Assembly: GCF_027595985.1 (NCBI RefSeq)
Contig: NC_073313.1
Span: 80,251,994-80,315,993, forward strand
Direction of reading: 5' to 3'
Length of the DNA: 64,000 nucleotides
Source of the DNA: Sorex araneus
Taxonomy: Eukaryota; Chordata; Mammalia; Eulipotyphla; Soricidae
Below are positions 1 through 11,627 of the stretch, piece after piece. How positions within the stretch are numbered: the first letter of the stretch is position 1; each line of letters starts with the position of its first letter. The position numbers and the translations under genes are program-made. Below the pieces are notes generated by a model. That model had not been told where the DNA came from. It saw nothing but the letters and a program-made list of their open reading frames with translations, and ran no database searches.

Positions 1-3000
1 AAAGACAAACCCCACAAGCACAACAAACCTCTACAGAAAGATGGCACAAACCTCCAGGACAACAAGCTTTCTCAATGTCATTGGTCAAAATGCACCAATT
101 AAGAGACACAAAGTGACAAAAGGGTTTAGAAAACTGAATCCAACGGTCTGATGCCTACAAGAAACACATCTGAACAGTCAGAACAAACACCGACTCAAAA
201 TCAAAGGATTAAAAACAATCCTTCAAGCAAACAATTCCCTCAAAAATCCTGGGTGGCCATACTAGTATCTGACAACATAGATTTCAGGCTGAAAAAGATT
301 AGAAGGGACAGTGAAGGCCATTTTTTATAATCAAGGGATATTTACAGAAGAAAAATATCACACTTCTAAGCATATACACACTCAATGAGGATCCCGCAAA
401 ATACTTAAAACAGCTGCTAATAGACTTCAAGGAGGACATTGGTAGAACACAATAGTAGTCGGAAACTTCAACACCACCTTCTCACCTCTTGATAGATCAA
501 AAAAACTAAAACTCAGCAAGGAAGTACTGGCTCTGAAGGAAGAAATGGAAGAGAGGGGTAATAGATGATTACAGAAATTTTCATCCCCCAAAAACCAAAT
601 GCACAGTCTTTTCCAGTGAACATGAAACATTTTCCAAGATGGATCATATGCTGTGCCGCAATGCATACCTATACAGAATCAGGAAGATAGAAATTGTATC
701 AACTATCTTTTCAGACCATGATGCACAGAAAATAAAAATCACACATAGAAATGGAGAATCAAATCAAACACCTGGAAATAATACAGCTCAATGTTGAAAA
801 ACGAGTGAGTCAGACAGGAAATCAAGGAAGAAATCAAAAGATTCCTGGAAACAAATGAGAATGAAAACAAGACCTACCAGAACTTATGGAACACAGTTAA
901 AGTACTGTTTAGGGGAAAATTTATTGCTCTGCAAGAGTTTATCAGGAAGGCAGAAAGGGCCCACTTAACTAACTTAACTTCACAGCTTAAGATCTTAGAA
1001 AATGACAAAGGAAATAAGCCCAAAGCAGGCAGGAGGAAAGAAATAATAAAACTTAGAGCAGAAATCAACGAACTGGATTCCCCAAAACTAATCCAAAGTA
1101 TCAATGAAATCAAGAGCTGGTTCTTTGAAAAATAAACAAAATTGATAAACTACTAGCAACACTCATAGGGAAAGTGAGAGAGAACCCTAATAAACTGAAT
1201 CAGAAATGAAAACGGGGGCATCACAACAGAAACCAAAGAAATTCAAAAGAGCATCAGAGATTACTTTTATATACTGTATGCCACGAAATAAGATAACATA
1301 GAAGAAATGGATAACTTCCTGTATTCCTATAATCTCCCAAGGCTGAACCAAGCAGATTTTGAATACCTGAATACACCTATCCCTATCAAGGAAATTAAAA
1401 CAGCAGTCAAAACTCTTCCCCCAAACAAAAGCTCAGGTCCAGAGGGATTCACTAGTGAATTCTTTCAAACACTTAAAGAGGACCTATTGCTGGTGCTTTT
1501 AAAGATTTTCTAGGAAATTTAAGAAACAAAACCACTCCCAAACAGTTTCTATGAGACACACATCATCCTAATACCAAAAGCAGAGACAGCCACCCCAAAA
1601 AAGGAAATTACAAGCCGATATCCCTGAGGAACACAGACGCAAAGATCCTCAACAAAATATTAGCAAATAGAATCCAACGACTCATCAAAAAGATCATACA
1701 CCATGACCAATTGGGATTCATCCTGGGGATACAAGAATGGTTTAACATTCACAAGTCAGTCAACGTAATCCATCATATCAATAAAAGAAAATATAAAAAC
1801 CATATGATTATATCAATAGACACACAGAAAGCATGTGACAAGATCCAGCACCTGTTTATGATCAAAACCTCAACAAAATGGGAATTGAAGGAAATTTCCT
1901 CAATATAGTTAAAGCCGTCCACCACAAGCCCATAGGAAGCATTATTTTCCATGGAGAAAAAACTAAAAGTCTTCCCTCTAATATCAGGGACAAGAAAAGG
2001 ATGTGCACTCTAAACACTTCTGTTCAATACAATACTGGAAGTACTTGCCATAGAAGTTAGGGAAGAAAAAATATATTAAGGGCATCCAGATAGGAAAGGA
2101 AGAAGTCAAGATCTCACCATTTTCAGATGACATGATACTATACTTAAAGAACCCTGAAGACTATATGAAGAAGCTCCTAGAAAAATAGACTTGTATAGCA
2201 AGGTTGCAGTCTATAAAACCAGTACCCAAAAGTCCATGGTTTTCCTATATGCAAATAATGAGAGAAAAAAGTGATTTGAAAAAACAATCCCATTCACAAT
2301 CGTGCCTCAGAAAATCAAGTACCTCGTAATCAGCTTAACTGAGGAAGCACAGGACCTGTAAAAGAAAAATCGAAATGCTACTTCAAGAAATAAAGGAGGA
2401 CGCGAAGAAACGGAAACACATCCCTGTTCATGGATTGGGAGAATTAACATTGTCAAAAGGGTAATACTTCCCAAAGCATTATACAGATTCAATGTAAACC
2501 TTATAAGAATACCCATGACATTTTTCAAAGAAATTGATCAAGTATTCCTGAATTTCATATGGAACAATAAGCCCCACGAATAGCTAAAGCAATTCTTGAG
2601 GGAGAAAAGATGGGAGTCATCACCTTCTCCAACCTCAAACTGTACTACAAAGCGGTAATAATTAAAATAGCAGGTATTAGAACAAAGACAGATGCTCAGA
2701 CCAATGGAATAGTTTTGAATATCCTTACATAAACACGAAAATATATGATCATCTAATATTTGATAAGGAAGCAAGAAATATAACGTGAAGCAAGGAAAGC
2801 CTCTTTAATACATGGTGCTGGCAAAACTGGACAGCTGCATGCAAAAATATGAGCTCAGACCTCTACCTAACACCATGCACAAAAGTCAGATCAAAATGGA
2901 TTAAAGACCTCAACATCAGACCAGAATACATAAGGTACATTGAAGACAAGGTCGGCAAAACCCTCCACGACACTGAAGCCAATGGTATCTTCAAAGATGA

Positions 3001-3106
3001 CACGCCACTGGCCAAGCAAGTGAAAACAGAGATAAATAAATGGGACTATCTTAAACTAAAAAGCTTCTGTACCTCAAAAGAAACAGTGAGATATTTTTTT
3101 CTGCAT
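1..3106 (+). mobile_element. Degenerate L1 ORF2 (endonuclease and reverse transcriptase parts)
   Basis: A 5'-truncated L1 non-LTR retrotransposon in sense orientation, cut by the window start. The first ~900 bp translate in pieces as the ORF2 endonuclease region. Positions 1307-1513 encode a typical RT-proximal stretch ending with a PPNKSSGPEGFTSEFFQ-type motif, and 1711-1908 continue into the RT fingers ([15 protein letters not shown], then a DAEKAFDK-like segment). Positions 2849-3090 encode the late ORF2 segment (LYLTPCTKVRSKWIKDLN). Frames shift repeatedly and stops are common, so it is inactive. At 3106 it abuts an L1 in the opposite orientation. Confidence 0.9.
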
Positions 3107-3138
3107 GTAGTTGTCCAGTTTTGCCAGCACCATTTCTT

Positions 3139-3383
3139 GTTTTTAAATTTTTTAAATTTTATTTAATTTTATTAGTGAATCACCATGAGACAAAGTTACA
3201 CTTACAGGTATTCATGCTTACGTTTCAGTCATATAATAATCGCGTGCCCATCCCTCCACCAGTGCCCATTTTCCACCACCAATGGTCCCAGCATCCCTCC
3301 CACCACCTCCACCCTGTCCCCTTCACCCCACCCTGCCTCTGTGGCAGGGCATTCCCATTTGCTCACTCTCTCTTTTTGGGTGT
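3139..3383 (-). mobile_element. 3'UTR-only L1 insertion with target-site duplication
   Basis: A short 5'-truncated L1 containing only the family 3' UTR, in reverse complement. A 16-bp direct repeat (GCCAGCACCATTTCTT) at 3123-3138 and 3384-3399 flanks it exactly, marking insertion into the older minus-strand L1. Confidence 0.85.
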
Positions 3384-4829
3384 GCCAGCACCATTTCTTA
3401 AAGAGGTTTCCATGCTCCGCTTCACAATTCTTGCTCCCTTATTAAAAATTAGATGATCATATATTTGAGTGTGCGTGTAAGGATATTCAACCCTGTTCCA
3501 TTGGTGTACTGCTCTGCCTTTGTTCCAGTACCATGCTGTTTTAATTACTATCGCTTTGTAGTAGAGTTTGAGATTGTGGAAGGTGATGCCTCCCATCTTC
3601 TTTTCCCCAAGAATTGCTTTAGCTAATCGTGGGGGTTTGTTGTTCCATATGAATTTCAGGAGTGTTTGATCCACTTTTTTGAAGAATTTCATGGGTATCC
3701 TTACAGGGATCACATTGAATCTATATAATATTTGAGGAGTATTGCCATTTTGACAATGTTAGTTCTCCAAATGTATGAGCAGGGTATGTATTTCCATTTC
3801 CTCATGTCCTCTTTTATTTCGTGAAGTAGCACTTTGTAGTTTCCTATGTACAGTTCCTTTACCTCCTTAGTTAAGCTGATTCCGAGAGGTGTGATTGTGA
3901 AAGGTATTGCTTTTCTCATGTCACTTTCTTCTATCTCATTATTTGCGTATAGGAAAGCCATGGGGTTTTGGGTATTGATTTTATAGACTGCGAGTTTACT
4001 ATACAGGTCTATTGTTTCTATGAGTTTTTTGTTAGAGGCTTTGGGGTTCTTTAAATATAGTATCATATCATCTGCGAATAGTGAGAGCTAGATTTCTTCC
4101 TTTCCTATCTGGATGCCATTAATATCTTTTTCTTGCCTAACTGCTATTGCAAGTACTTCCAGTACTATATTGAAAAGAAGTGGTTATAGTGGGCATCCTT
4201 GTCTTGTCCCTGATATAAGAGGGATATAAGAGGGAAAGCTCTTAGTTTTTCCCCATTGAGGATAATGCTTGCCATAGATTTGTGGTAGATGGCTTGACTA
4301 TATTGAGGAAAGTCTCACCTATACCCGTTTTGTCCCTGATATGAGAGGGAAAGCTCTTAGTTTTTCCCCGTTGAGGATAAGGCTTGCCATAGGTTTGTGG
4401 TAAATGACTTTGACTATCTTGAAGAAAGTTCCACCAAAACCCATTTTGTTGAGAGTTTTGATCATGGACGGATGTTGGATCTTGTCAAATGCTTTCTATG
4501 CATCTATTGATATGATCATATGGTTTTTACCTTTTCTTTTATTGATATGATGGATTATGTTGGTTGACTTCTGAATGTTAAACTATACTTGAATCTTCGG
4601 GATGAATCCCACTTGGTCGTAGTGTATGATCTTTTTGATGAGTTGTTGGATTCTATTTGCTAATATTTTGTTGAGGACCTTCGCATCCGTGTTTATCAGA
4701 GATATTGGCCTGTAATTTTCTTTTCTTGTGGTGTCTTTGTTTTCTTTTGTTATTAAGGTGATAAGTGCCTCATAGAAACTGTTTGGAAGTGTTTCTGTTT
4801 CCTCAATTTCCAGGGAAAGCTTGAAAAGA

Positions 4830-6155
4830 GCCCTTTGAGAGGAGATGATTGCAGATATGGCAGCTGCTAAGATGGGAAAGCTAACAACCATTCCTGCAAG
4901 TCTAATATGCACATCTATAGTTGTATATGCAACTAAAGAAGATGAACTAAAAATGCAGCTAGTGAAACCAGAGCAGTTTCCCATATATACTGCACCACCT
5001 CTTCGGTACAAGTATGTTCAGGAACAGTCTGGTCATTTACAAATGGGCTTTACATCCATCCATTCTACAACTGGTTGTTATAAGGTTGGTGCAAGGGTGT
5101 ATATATCTTTGTGAAAAATCGGATACTAGATGCAGCACAATTTGGAAAAGATGCATATGAATATCTGAAGAATCCACCTCAATATTTCCTTCTAAAATTG
5201 GAGTGATTACAGTGTCAAGATTGGCGGACTTAGTTTTGGCAAGAAAAGGTTCTAAGTTTAAGAAAATTGCTTACCCACTTGGACTGGCCACTTTAGGAGC
5301 AACTATTTGTTACCCAATTCAGTCAGTAATAATTGCAAAGGTAACTGGAAAAAGAGCATATGCTACAAGCCAGCAAATTTATGAAGCAGTTCAATCAATG
5401 TGGGCAAAAAATACACCAATGAGTCTCTTCTTGAACCTAAAGCCAAAACCAAGCTAGAAAGCATTATTGAAACAGAAATATTTGCTAAACCAACTCATGA
5501 TCTGAAACACTCAAAACCTCTACCGGCAGAACTCAGCACGGAGACCAAGACCAAATCAGAATCCACGTTAGGTGCTGCAAAGTTCGTGCCTGACCCCAAG
5601 TTCATGGATTATGGGCAGTCCTCTCCAGAAGATGTAGATATGTACAGCACAAGAATCTGAAATAGTCTGCATAGAAAACCACAAGATGTGTGAAGTTGCA
5701 AATACTGATGAAAAAATCATGTAGCGGGTAGCTGTCATGAATAGTATAATTTAAACCAAATATTCCTTTGCATCTTCTAATACTATGTAGTATGTGTGAC
5801 TAATTACATGAGTGACTAAAAAACAAACTGAATAAAATCTAAACACATTAAATTATGATAAGGGTAGAGGAAGAAGTGCAAGATAGAGTTGATGGCTTTT
5901 AAGGGTATTTAAAAATAGTAAATACATTTTACACCAATGAGCCTGAATTATGTATATACATATATATGTAGACATATACACATATAAATGTATGTGTGTG
6001 TTTGTATTTCTTTCGATTTTCTAGAGTAATGTTACCTAAATTTGAAGACATCTGGGCATATAGTAGAAGGATGCATTTGCTGACATATGTGCCCTTTTCA
6101 TGATTCAGTGGTAGAATAAAATATCTCCATTTTGTGTCTCTTGAAAGAAAAAGAA
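4830..6155 (+). pseudogene. APOOL: APOOL (MIC27) processed pseudogene
   Basis: A retrocopied mRNA of APOOL, a subunit of the mitochondrial MICOS inner-membrane complex that binds cardiolipin and helps shape cristae. The start codon is at 4857: the translation opens [16 protein letters not shown] and continues [16 protein letters not shown], which matches APOOL rather than its paralogue APOO. A frameshift near 5080-5115 ends the first frame. A second frame (5203-5457) carries the conserved GSKFKKIAYPLGLATLGATICYP segment. Another shift near 5400 leads to the C-terminal part ending in DMYSTRI at 5658. There are no introns. A 3' UTR follows with AATAAA at 6115-6120 and an A-rich tail. An imperfect direct repeat (AAAGCTTGAAAAGA) occurs near 4816-4829 and again near 6155. 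It sits inside an L1 and cannot encode full-length protein. Confidence 0.93.
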
Positions 6156-9100
6156 AAGCTTGAAAAGAACTGGCAATAGGCCCTCTTTAAATGTTTAGAA
6201 GAAATCGCTAGTGAATCCATCTGGACCTGGGCTTTTGTTTTTGGGAAGAATTTTGATTACAGTTTCAATTTTCTTGATAGTAATAGGTCTATTCAGGTAT
6301 TCCAAATCTTCTTGATTCAGGCTTGGTAGGTTATAGGAATTCAGGAATATATCCATTTCTTCTATGTTCTCTTGTTTCGTGGCATACAGACTCTCAAAGT
6401 AGTCTCTGATGATCTTTTGAATTTCTTTGGTTTCTGTTGTGATATCCCCCTTTTCATTTCTGATTTGATTTATTAAGTTTCTCTCTCTCTCCTTCTTTGT
6501 GAATCTTGATAGTGGTTTATCAATCTTGTCTATTTTTGCAAAGAACCAGCTCTTGGTTCTTTGGACTTTACCGGCAGAACTTTTGGACTGTTTTTTGGGG
6601 TTCCATGTCGTTGATTTCTGCTCTAAGTTTTATTATTTATTTCTTCCTGCCTTTTTTGGGTTCATTTTTTTGGTCCTTTTCTAAGGTCTTGAGCTGTGAG
6701 GTCAAGTTATTTATGTGGGCCCTTTCTTCCTTCCTGAGATATGCTTGCAGAGTTATAAAATTTCCCCTTAACACAGCTCTAGCTGTGTCACGGGTTCTGG
6801 TAGCTCATGTCGTCATTCTCATTTGTTACCAGGAATCTTGATTTATTCCTTGATTTTTTTTCCCTGACCCACTCGTTGTTCAATATTGAGTTGTTTAATT
6901 TTCAGGTGTATTATTTGGTTTTCTGCATCTTTGCATGATTAACCTCTATTTTCAGTGCATCGTGGTCTGATTCTATTGAGGTATGTTTTGTGACCCAGCA
7001 CGTGGTCTATTTTGGGAAATGTTGATGTGCACTGGAAAAGAATGTGTATTCTTTTTTATGGGTGTGTAATGCCTTGTATAGATCTATTAGCCCTCTCTCT
7101 TCTATTTCTTCCTTCAAAGCCAGTGTTTCCTTGCTGAGTTTTAATCTTGTTGATCTTTCAATCTAGTTGATCTATCCAGAGGTTATAAGGCGGTGCTGAA
7201 GTCTTCAACTACTATTGTGTTGCTAGCAATGTTCTCCTTAAAATCTGTTAGCAGTTGTTTTAAGTATTAAGCTGGTTCCTCATTGGGTGCGTATATGTTT
7301 AGAAGAATGATTTTTTCCGCTTTACATATCCCTTGATTAATAAAAAATGGCCTTCACTATTCCTTCTAATCTTTTTCAACCTGAAATCTATGTTGATGGA
7401 TACTAGAAAGGTCACTCTGGATTTTTTAGGGAGTGTTTTGTTTGAAGGATTGTTTTTCATCCTTTGACTTTGAGTCTGTGATTTCTCCGACTGTTCAGAT
7501 GTGTTCCTGAAGGCAGCAGAATGTTGGGTTCAATTTCTGAATTCATTCTGCCACTCTGTGTCTCTTTCTTAATTGTTGCATTTGGACCATTTACATTGAG
7601 AGCGATTATTGTCATGGGGTTTTGTGCCATCTTTCTGTAGGGGGTTGTTTGTCTTGTAGGGGTTTTTCTTCTCTATAGTAGCCCCTTTAGTCCTTCTTTT
7701 AAGTTTGGTCTTGAGTCTATGAAGTTCCTGAGCTGCTGTTTATCCATGAAATAGTGTATCATTCCTTTCAGTTTGTGTGAGAGTTTAGCCGGATAAAGTA
7801 TTCTTGGTGAGGTGTTCATTTCATTGTGCTTTATCACTATATCCCACCATTGTCTTAGGGCTTGGAAGGTTTTGTCTGATAGGTCTGCTGTAAATCTATG
7901 GGTGCTCCTTTGTATATGATTTCCTTCTTTGACCTTGCTTCTTGCAGTATTGTGTCTCTATCTGTGGCATCCATCATTCTGACTATGATATGTGTTAGAG
8001 TCTTTTTATTAGGGTCTCTTTTAGCTGGCACCTTTGGGGTCCTTGGATCTGTATGTCTGCATTCTTCAGGTCTTGGAACTTCTCATCAATGATATCTTTA
8101 ACTGTGGCTTTTTAATTGTGGTTGCCTCCCTGTTCTTCTGGTACTCCAGTGATTCTTATGTTCTTCCTCTTGGATTCATCCCCTAGGTCTCTGAATCACC
8201 CTAGAATGATTTTGAGGTTTTTCCCCATTGTTTGTTGTTCCCTGTAAGCTTTCTGCAGCTCATCTTCAAGCTCACTGATTCTGTCTTCAGCTGTAGCTAT
8301 TCTACTGCTGAGGGCACCTACTGTGTTTATTATTTCATCTACTGAATCTTCTATTAGTGACACTTCTGGTTGTAGCTTTCTTATTTCTACTCTAATTTCT
8401 TTCTGTATTTTCTGTTCCACTGTTTCTTTCGTGCCTCCTTTAATTTACTGGATGTCAGCTCTATTGTTCTTTGAGTTCATTGAACATCCTCAGCATTTCA
8501 TCTCTGATTCTTTATTGGAGAGATCGTATTTGTGGTTAACCCCTGTTGAGGCTTCTGGACTCTTTTTTTCATACTCTCCCCAAGGTGGGGATTTGAGCTG
8601 TTTCTTCATGTTGTTGTGGTTGTGTGGAGGGGGGACATTCCAGTCCACTAGCACTATTACCTCCTGCTGTGAGAAAGGATTCTGGATGAGCTTGGTCGAT
8701 GGTTATTGCCTTTTACCCCTTCTAGAATACCTCCTTCCTCTCAGGTGTTACTCTGTGACTTATGTGAGGCCTCTAGTGAAAGTTCGGAGGATGTGTTCAT
8801 TTATATTGGGCTTGTACATCTTCTTGTGTTCACCAGTATTTTAGTGAAATTGGAATAGACTTGTATTCCCCAGAATTTTGTGCAATTGGAATAGGCTAAT
8901 GGACTATTGGCCTATATTGTGTGAGATAGCCAAGGAGTTCTCCACAGAATTAGGTAATGGGGATTGAAAAGTGAGTCCAGAGCGCTGGGAGAGGGGAGAA
9001 TGACTGCGGCCACATGAGCAGCTGGAGCCACGGAGGCAACAGCCTCTGTCACAGAGGCCACACCCACTTCCAAGGAGGCCATGCGCCCTGCTAGCCTGTG

Positions 9101-9302
9101 GGATGCTAGGACAAGTTCAGGTCTGGCTGCTGGGCTGTGGCACATGTGAAGGGCCTGGGGCACTGATAAGGGAAGTTGACGCACCTGGGAGAGAAAGGTG
9201 GAGGCACTGCAGGGCAGCGGCTGGGGGCAGGATGTACAGCGCACTAGATGTTGGGATGAGTTCAGGACCGGCTGCTAGGCTGGGGTGCACGTGTGGGGAC
9301 TC

Positions 9303-9800
9303 TACCATTGTTTCATAATGCAGTTGTCTGTTCTTGGGCATTTGAGGTGTTTCCAGATTCTCCTATTGTGAATAGTGCTGCAATAAACATAGAAGTACAG
9401 ATCACATTTCTATTGTGTGTTCTTGAGGTCTGGGGTATATTCTAATGAGTGATATTGCTTGGTCATATGGAAGCTCAATTTCTAGTTTTTGAGGAATGCA
9501 CATAGTGTTCTCAAAAAAGGCTGGACCAGTCTGCACTCCCACCAAAAATGAAGGAGAGTCGCGTTCTCCCTGCACCCATGCCACCTTTCCTTGTTCTTGT
9601 TCTTTTGCATGTGAGCCTATCTCTCTGGTGTGAGATGATATCTAATTGTTGTTTTGATTTACATATCTATGGATGATTAGCAAAGTAGGGCAATTTTTCA
9701 AGTGTCTTTGAGCCATTTGTATTTCTCTTTTTGGAAGTTACTGTTCATTTCTTCTCTCCATTTCTTTTGGGGTTTGATATTTTGATGGGGTTTGATATTT
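9303..9800 (-). mobile_element. L1 ORF2 3'-terminal fragment
   Basis: The reverse complement reads as the L1 ORF2 C-terminal region (AISLIRIYPRPQEHTIEM-like segment; CACTATTCACAATA motif). It overlaps in L1 coordinates with the adjacent plus-strand fragment at 9805, so the two are probably separate insertions. Confidence 0.75.
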
Positions 9801-9804
9801 TGGA

Positions 9805-10560
9805 GAACTTAAGAATAAACGGCAAAACCACCTCTGGGAATATATCCCGAAGATGCAAAAAAGTACAGTAGAAATGACATCTGTACCTATATGTTCATTG
9901 CAGCACTATTCACAATAGCCAAAATCTGGAAACAACCCAAGTGCCCTAGAACAGATGACTAGTTAAAGAAACTTTGATACATCTACACAATGGAATACTA
10001 TGCAACTGTTAGTAGAGATGAAGTCATGAAATTTGCTTATAAATGGATAGACATGGCGAGTATCATGCTAAGTGAAATGAGTCAGAAAGAGAGGGACAGA
10101 AATAGAAGGACTGCATTCATTGAGGAGTACAGAATAACATCACATGAGGCTGACACCCAAGGACTGTAGATACAAGGTCCAGGAGGAGTGCCCCATAGCT
10201 GGAAGCCTGCTTCATGAGCGGAGGGAAGAAGGCAGATGGAATAGGGGAGGGATCACTAGGAAAATGATGACCAGAGGAATCAGTCGGGATGGGAGATGTG
10301 TGCCAAAAGTAGATAATGGACCAAACATGGTGACCTTTTCGTGTCTGTGTTGCAAGTCATAATACCCAAAAGTAGAGAGAGAGTATGGTGAATATTGTCT
10401 GCCATGGAGGCAAGGATAGGGTGGGAAAGGGGAGGTATATCGGGGATATTGGTGGTGGAGAATGTACACTGGTGTAGGGATGGGTGTTTGATCATTGTGT
10501 GATTGTAACACAAACATGAAAGCTTGTAACTATCGCACAGTGATTCAATAAATTGTTTTA
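9805..10560 (+). mobile_element. L1 3' end with complete 3' UTR
   Basis: The last part of ORF2 (GCAGCACTATTCACAATAGC near 9899) is followed by the shrew-type L1 3' UTR. That UTR has a purine run at 10378-10390, a G-rich stretch, and the end CACAGTGATTCAATAAA at 10537-10553 before an A-rich tail. This 3' UTR recurs more than ten times in the window. Confidence 0.85.
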
Positions 10561-10561
10561 A

Positions 10562-10800
10562 AAAATAAATGGCATAGTGGCAGTGTGGGGTGGGGGAGAC
10601 GGGACTGGGGAGGGTGGGAGGGGTGCTGGGTTTACTGGTGGTAGAGAATGGTCACTGGTGAAGTGATGGGTTATCGAACTTTGTATGGGGGAAACATGAG
10701 CACAAAAATGTATAAATCTGTAACTGTACCCTCACATTGATTCACTAATTTAAAATAAATAAATTATTAAATTATATAAACACAAAATACAAAAAAATAA
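10562..10800 (+). mobile_element. L1 3' UTR, second subfamily
   Basis: A G-rich 3' UTR variant (TGGCAGTGTGGGGTGGGGGA, GAACTTTGTATGGGGGAAAC, TGATTCACTAAT) that differs from the copy just upstream but matches, in reverse complement, the one at about 51,440-51,720. It ends in an A-rich tail. Confidence 0.75.
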
Positions 10801-10825
10801 ATAAATGGCAGCAAATCTTCTCTGT

Positions 10826-11002
10826 AGCACTGTAGCATTGCACTGTCATCCCGTTGTTCATCAATTTGCTCAAGCAAGCAGCAGTAATCACTCTAAGTGA
10901 GTCGTCATGTTACTGTTTTTGGCATATCTAATACACCATGGGTAGCTTGCCAGGCTCTGCCGTGTGAGTGGGATACTCTCAGTAGCTCGCCAAGTTCTCT
11001 GT
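10826..11002 (-). mobile_element. RTE-tailed SINE, 5'-truncated
   Basis: Read on the minus strand, it ends in the RTE-like tail (…GAGCAAATTGATGAACAACGG…), followed by short GTAGCACT-type repeats rather than poly(A). The middle contains the diagnostic GCCAAAAACAGTAAC box. The tRNA-like head is missing. Confidence 0.75.
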
Positions 11003-11575
11003 AAGTTTGATAAAACTCGCCTGTAAATCCATTTGGGCCAGGACTTTTATTCTTGGGAGATTCTTAACTACTATTTTGATTTTCTTGCTTGCAATTTGTT
11101 CAGGCTTTTTACTTCCTCCTAATTCGGTTGTGAGAGAGCACATGTTTTCAAGAATCTGAAACCAGGAGCTGATTCTTTGAAAGAATGAAGATGGACTAGT
11201 TTTCCTGGGTTACTCTGGAGTGTCCTACTCACTGTACTCTTTTGTGTAGTGATCTGCTACACTTGACACACAAGAAGAATGTCCACTAAATTCATTTGAG
11301 AGATGATTGGATGGTTTCAGAGAGAGGAATTCTGGTGGGGAAAGGTGCCCTCATTCACTTGTTGATGAGAATGTCAACTGGTCCAGCTTTTTTGTAAAAT
11401 AATATGAACACTTACCAGAAAACTAGGAGTTGAGGTTCCGTATGGCCCAGCAATTCACTTCTAGGCACCCACCCCAAGACCCCATTCAGAAGAGACATTT
11501 GCCCCCCACATTCCCCTGCCCTGCCCCGTGTTTATCACAGCACTATTCACAATGGCCAAAACCTGGAAATGAATG
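11003..11575. mobile_element. Two old L1 ORF2 fragments
   Basis: Positions 11003-11200 read as reverse-complement ORF2 RT sequence. Positions 11300-11575 read in the plus sense as the late ORF2 region (CACAGCACTATTCACAATGG). Both are diverged. Confidence 0.6.
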
Positions 11576-11583
11576 TTGTTGAC

Positions 11584-11587
<4 letters not shown>

Positions 11588-11624
<37 letters not shown>
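11588..11624. repeat. (TA)n microsatellite
   Basis: Uninterrupted TA dinucleotides, about 18 units, just after an L1 fragment. Confidence 0.97.

Positions 11625-11627
<3 letters not shown>

Larger units (their letters stand above)
3107..9302 (-). mobile_element. Long L1 copy: ORF2, ORF1 remnant and repeated 5' region; interrupted
   Basis: An L1 read on the minus strand. ORF2 RT and C-terminal parts lie at 3400-4830 and ORF2 RT/endonuclease parts at 6156-7690. The endonuclease start near 7620-7690 matches the first bases of this window in reverse complement. Positions 8196-8420 encode a coiled-coil segment (RIATAEDRISELEDELQ) typical of the ORF1 RNA-binding protein, and 8900-9302 are GC-richer and internally repeated, as in an L1 5' UTR. 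The copy is split by a 3'UTR-only L1 (3139-3383) and by an APOOL retropseudogene (4830-6155). About 120 bp of ORF2 are tandemly duplicated at roughly 4200-4440. Many stops and frameshifts make it inactive. Confidence 0.85.

Noticed and set aside
8323-8844. 173-codon plus-strand frame
   Set aside because: Antisense of L1 ORF1 region; the coiled-coil frame on the minus strand explains the sequence.
9303-10560. Possible second twin-primed L1
   Set aside because: The reversed and forward arms overlap by more than 100 bp in L1 coordinates (both contain CACTATTCACAATA), so two insertions fit better.
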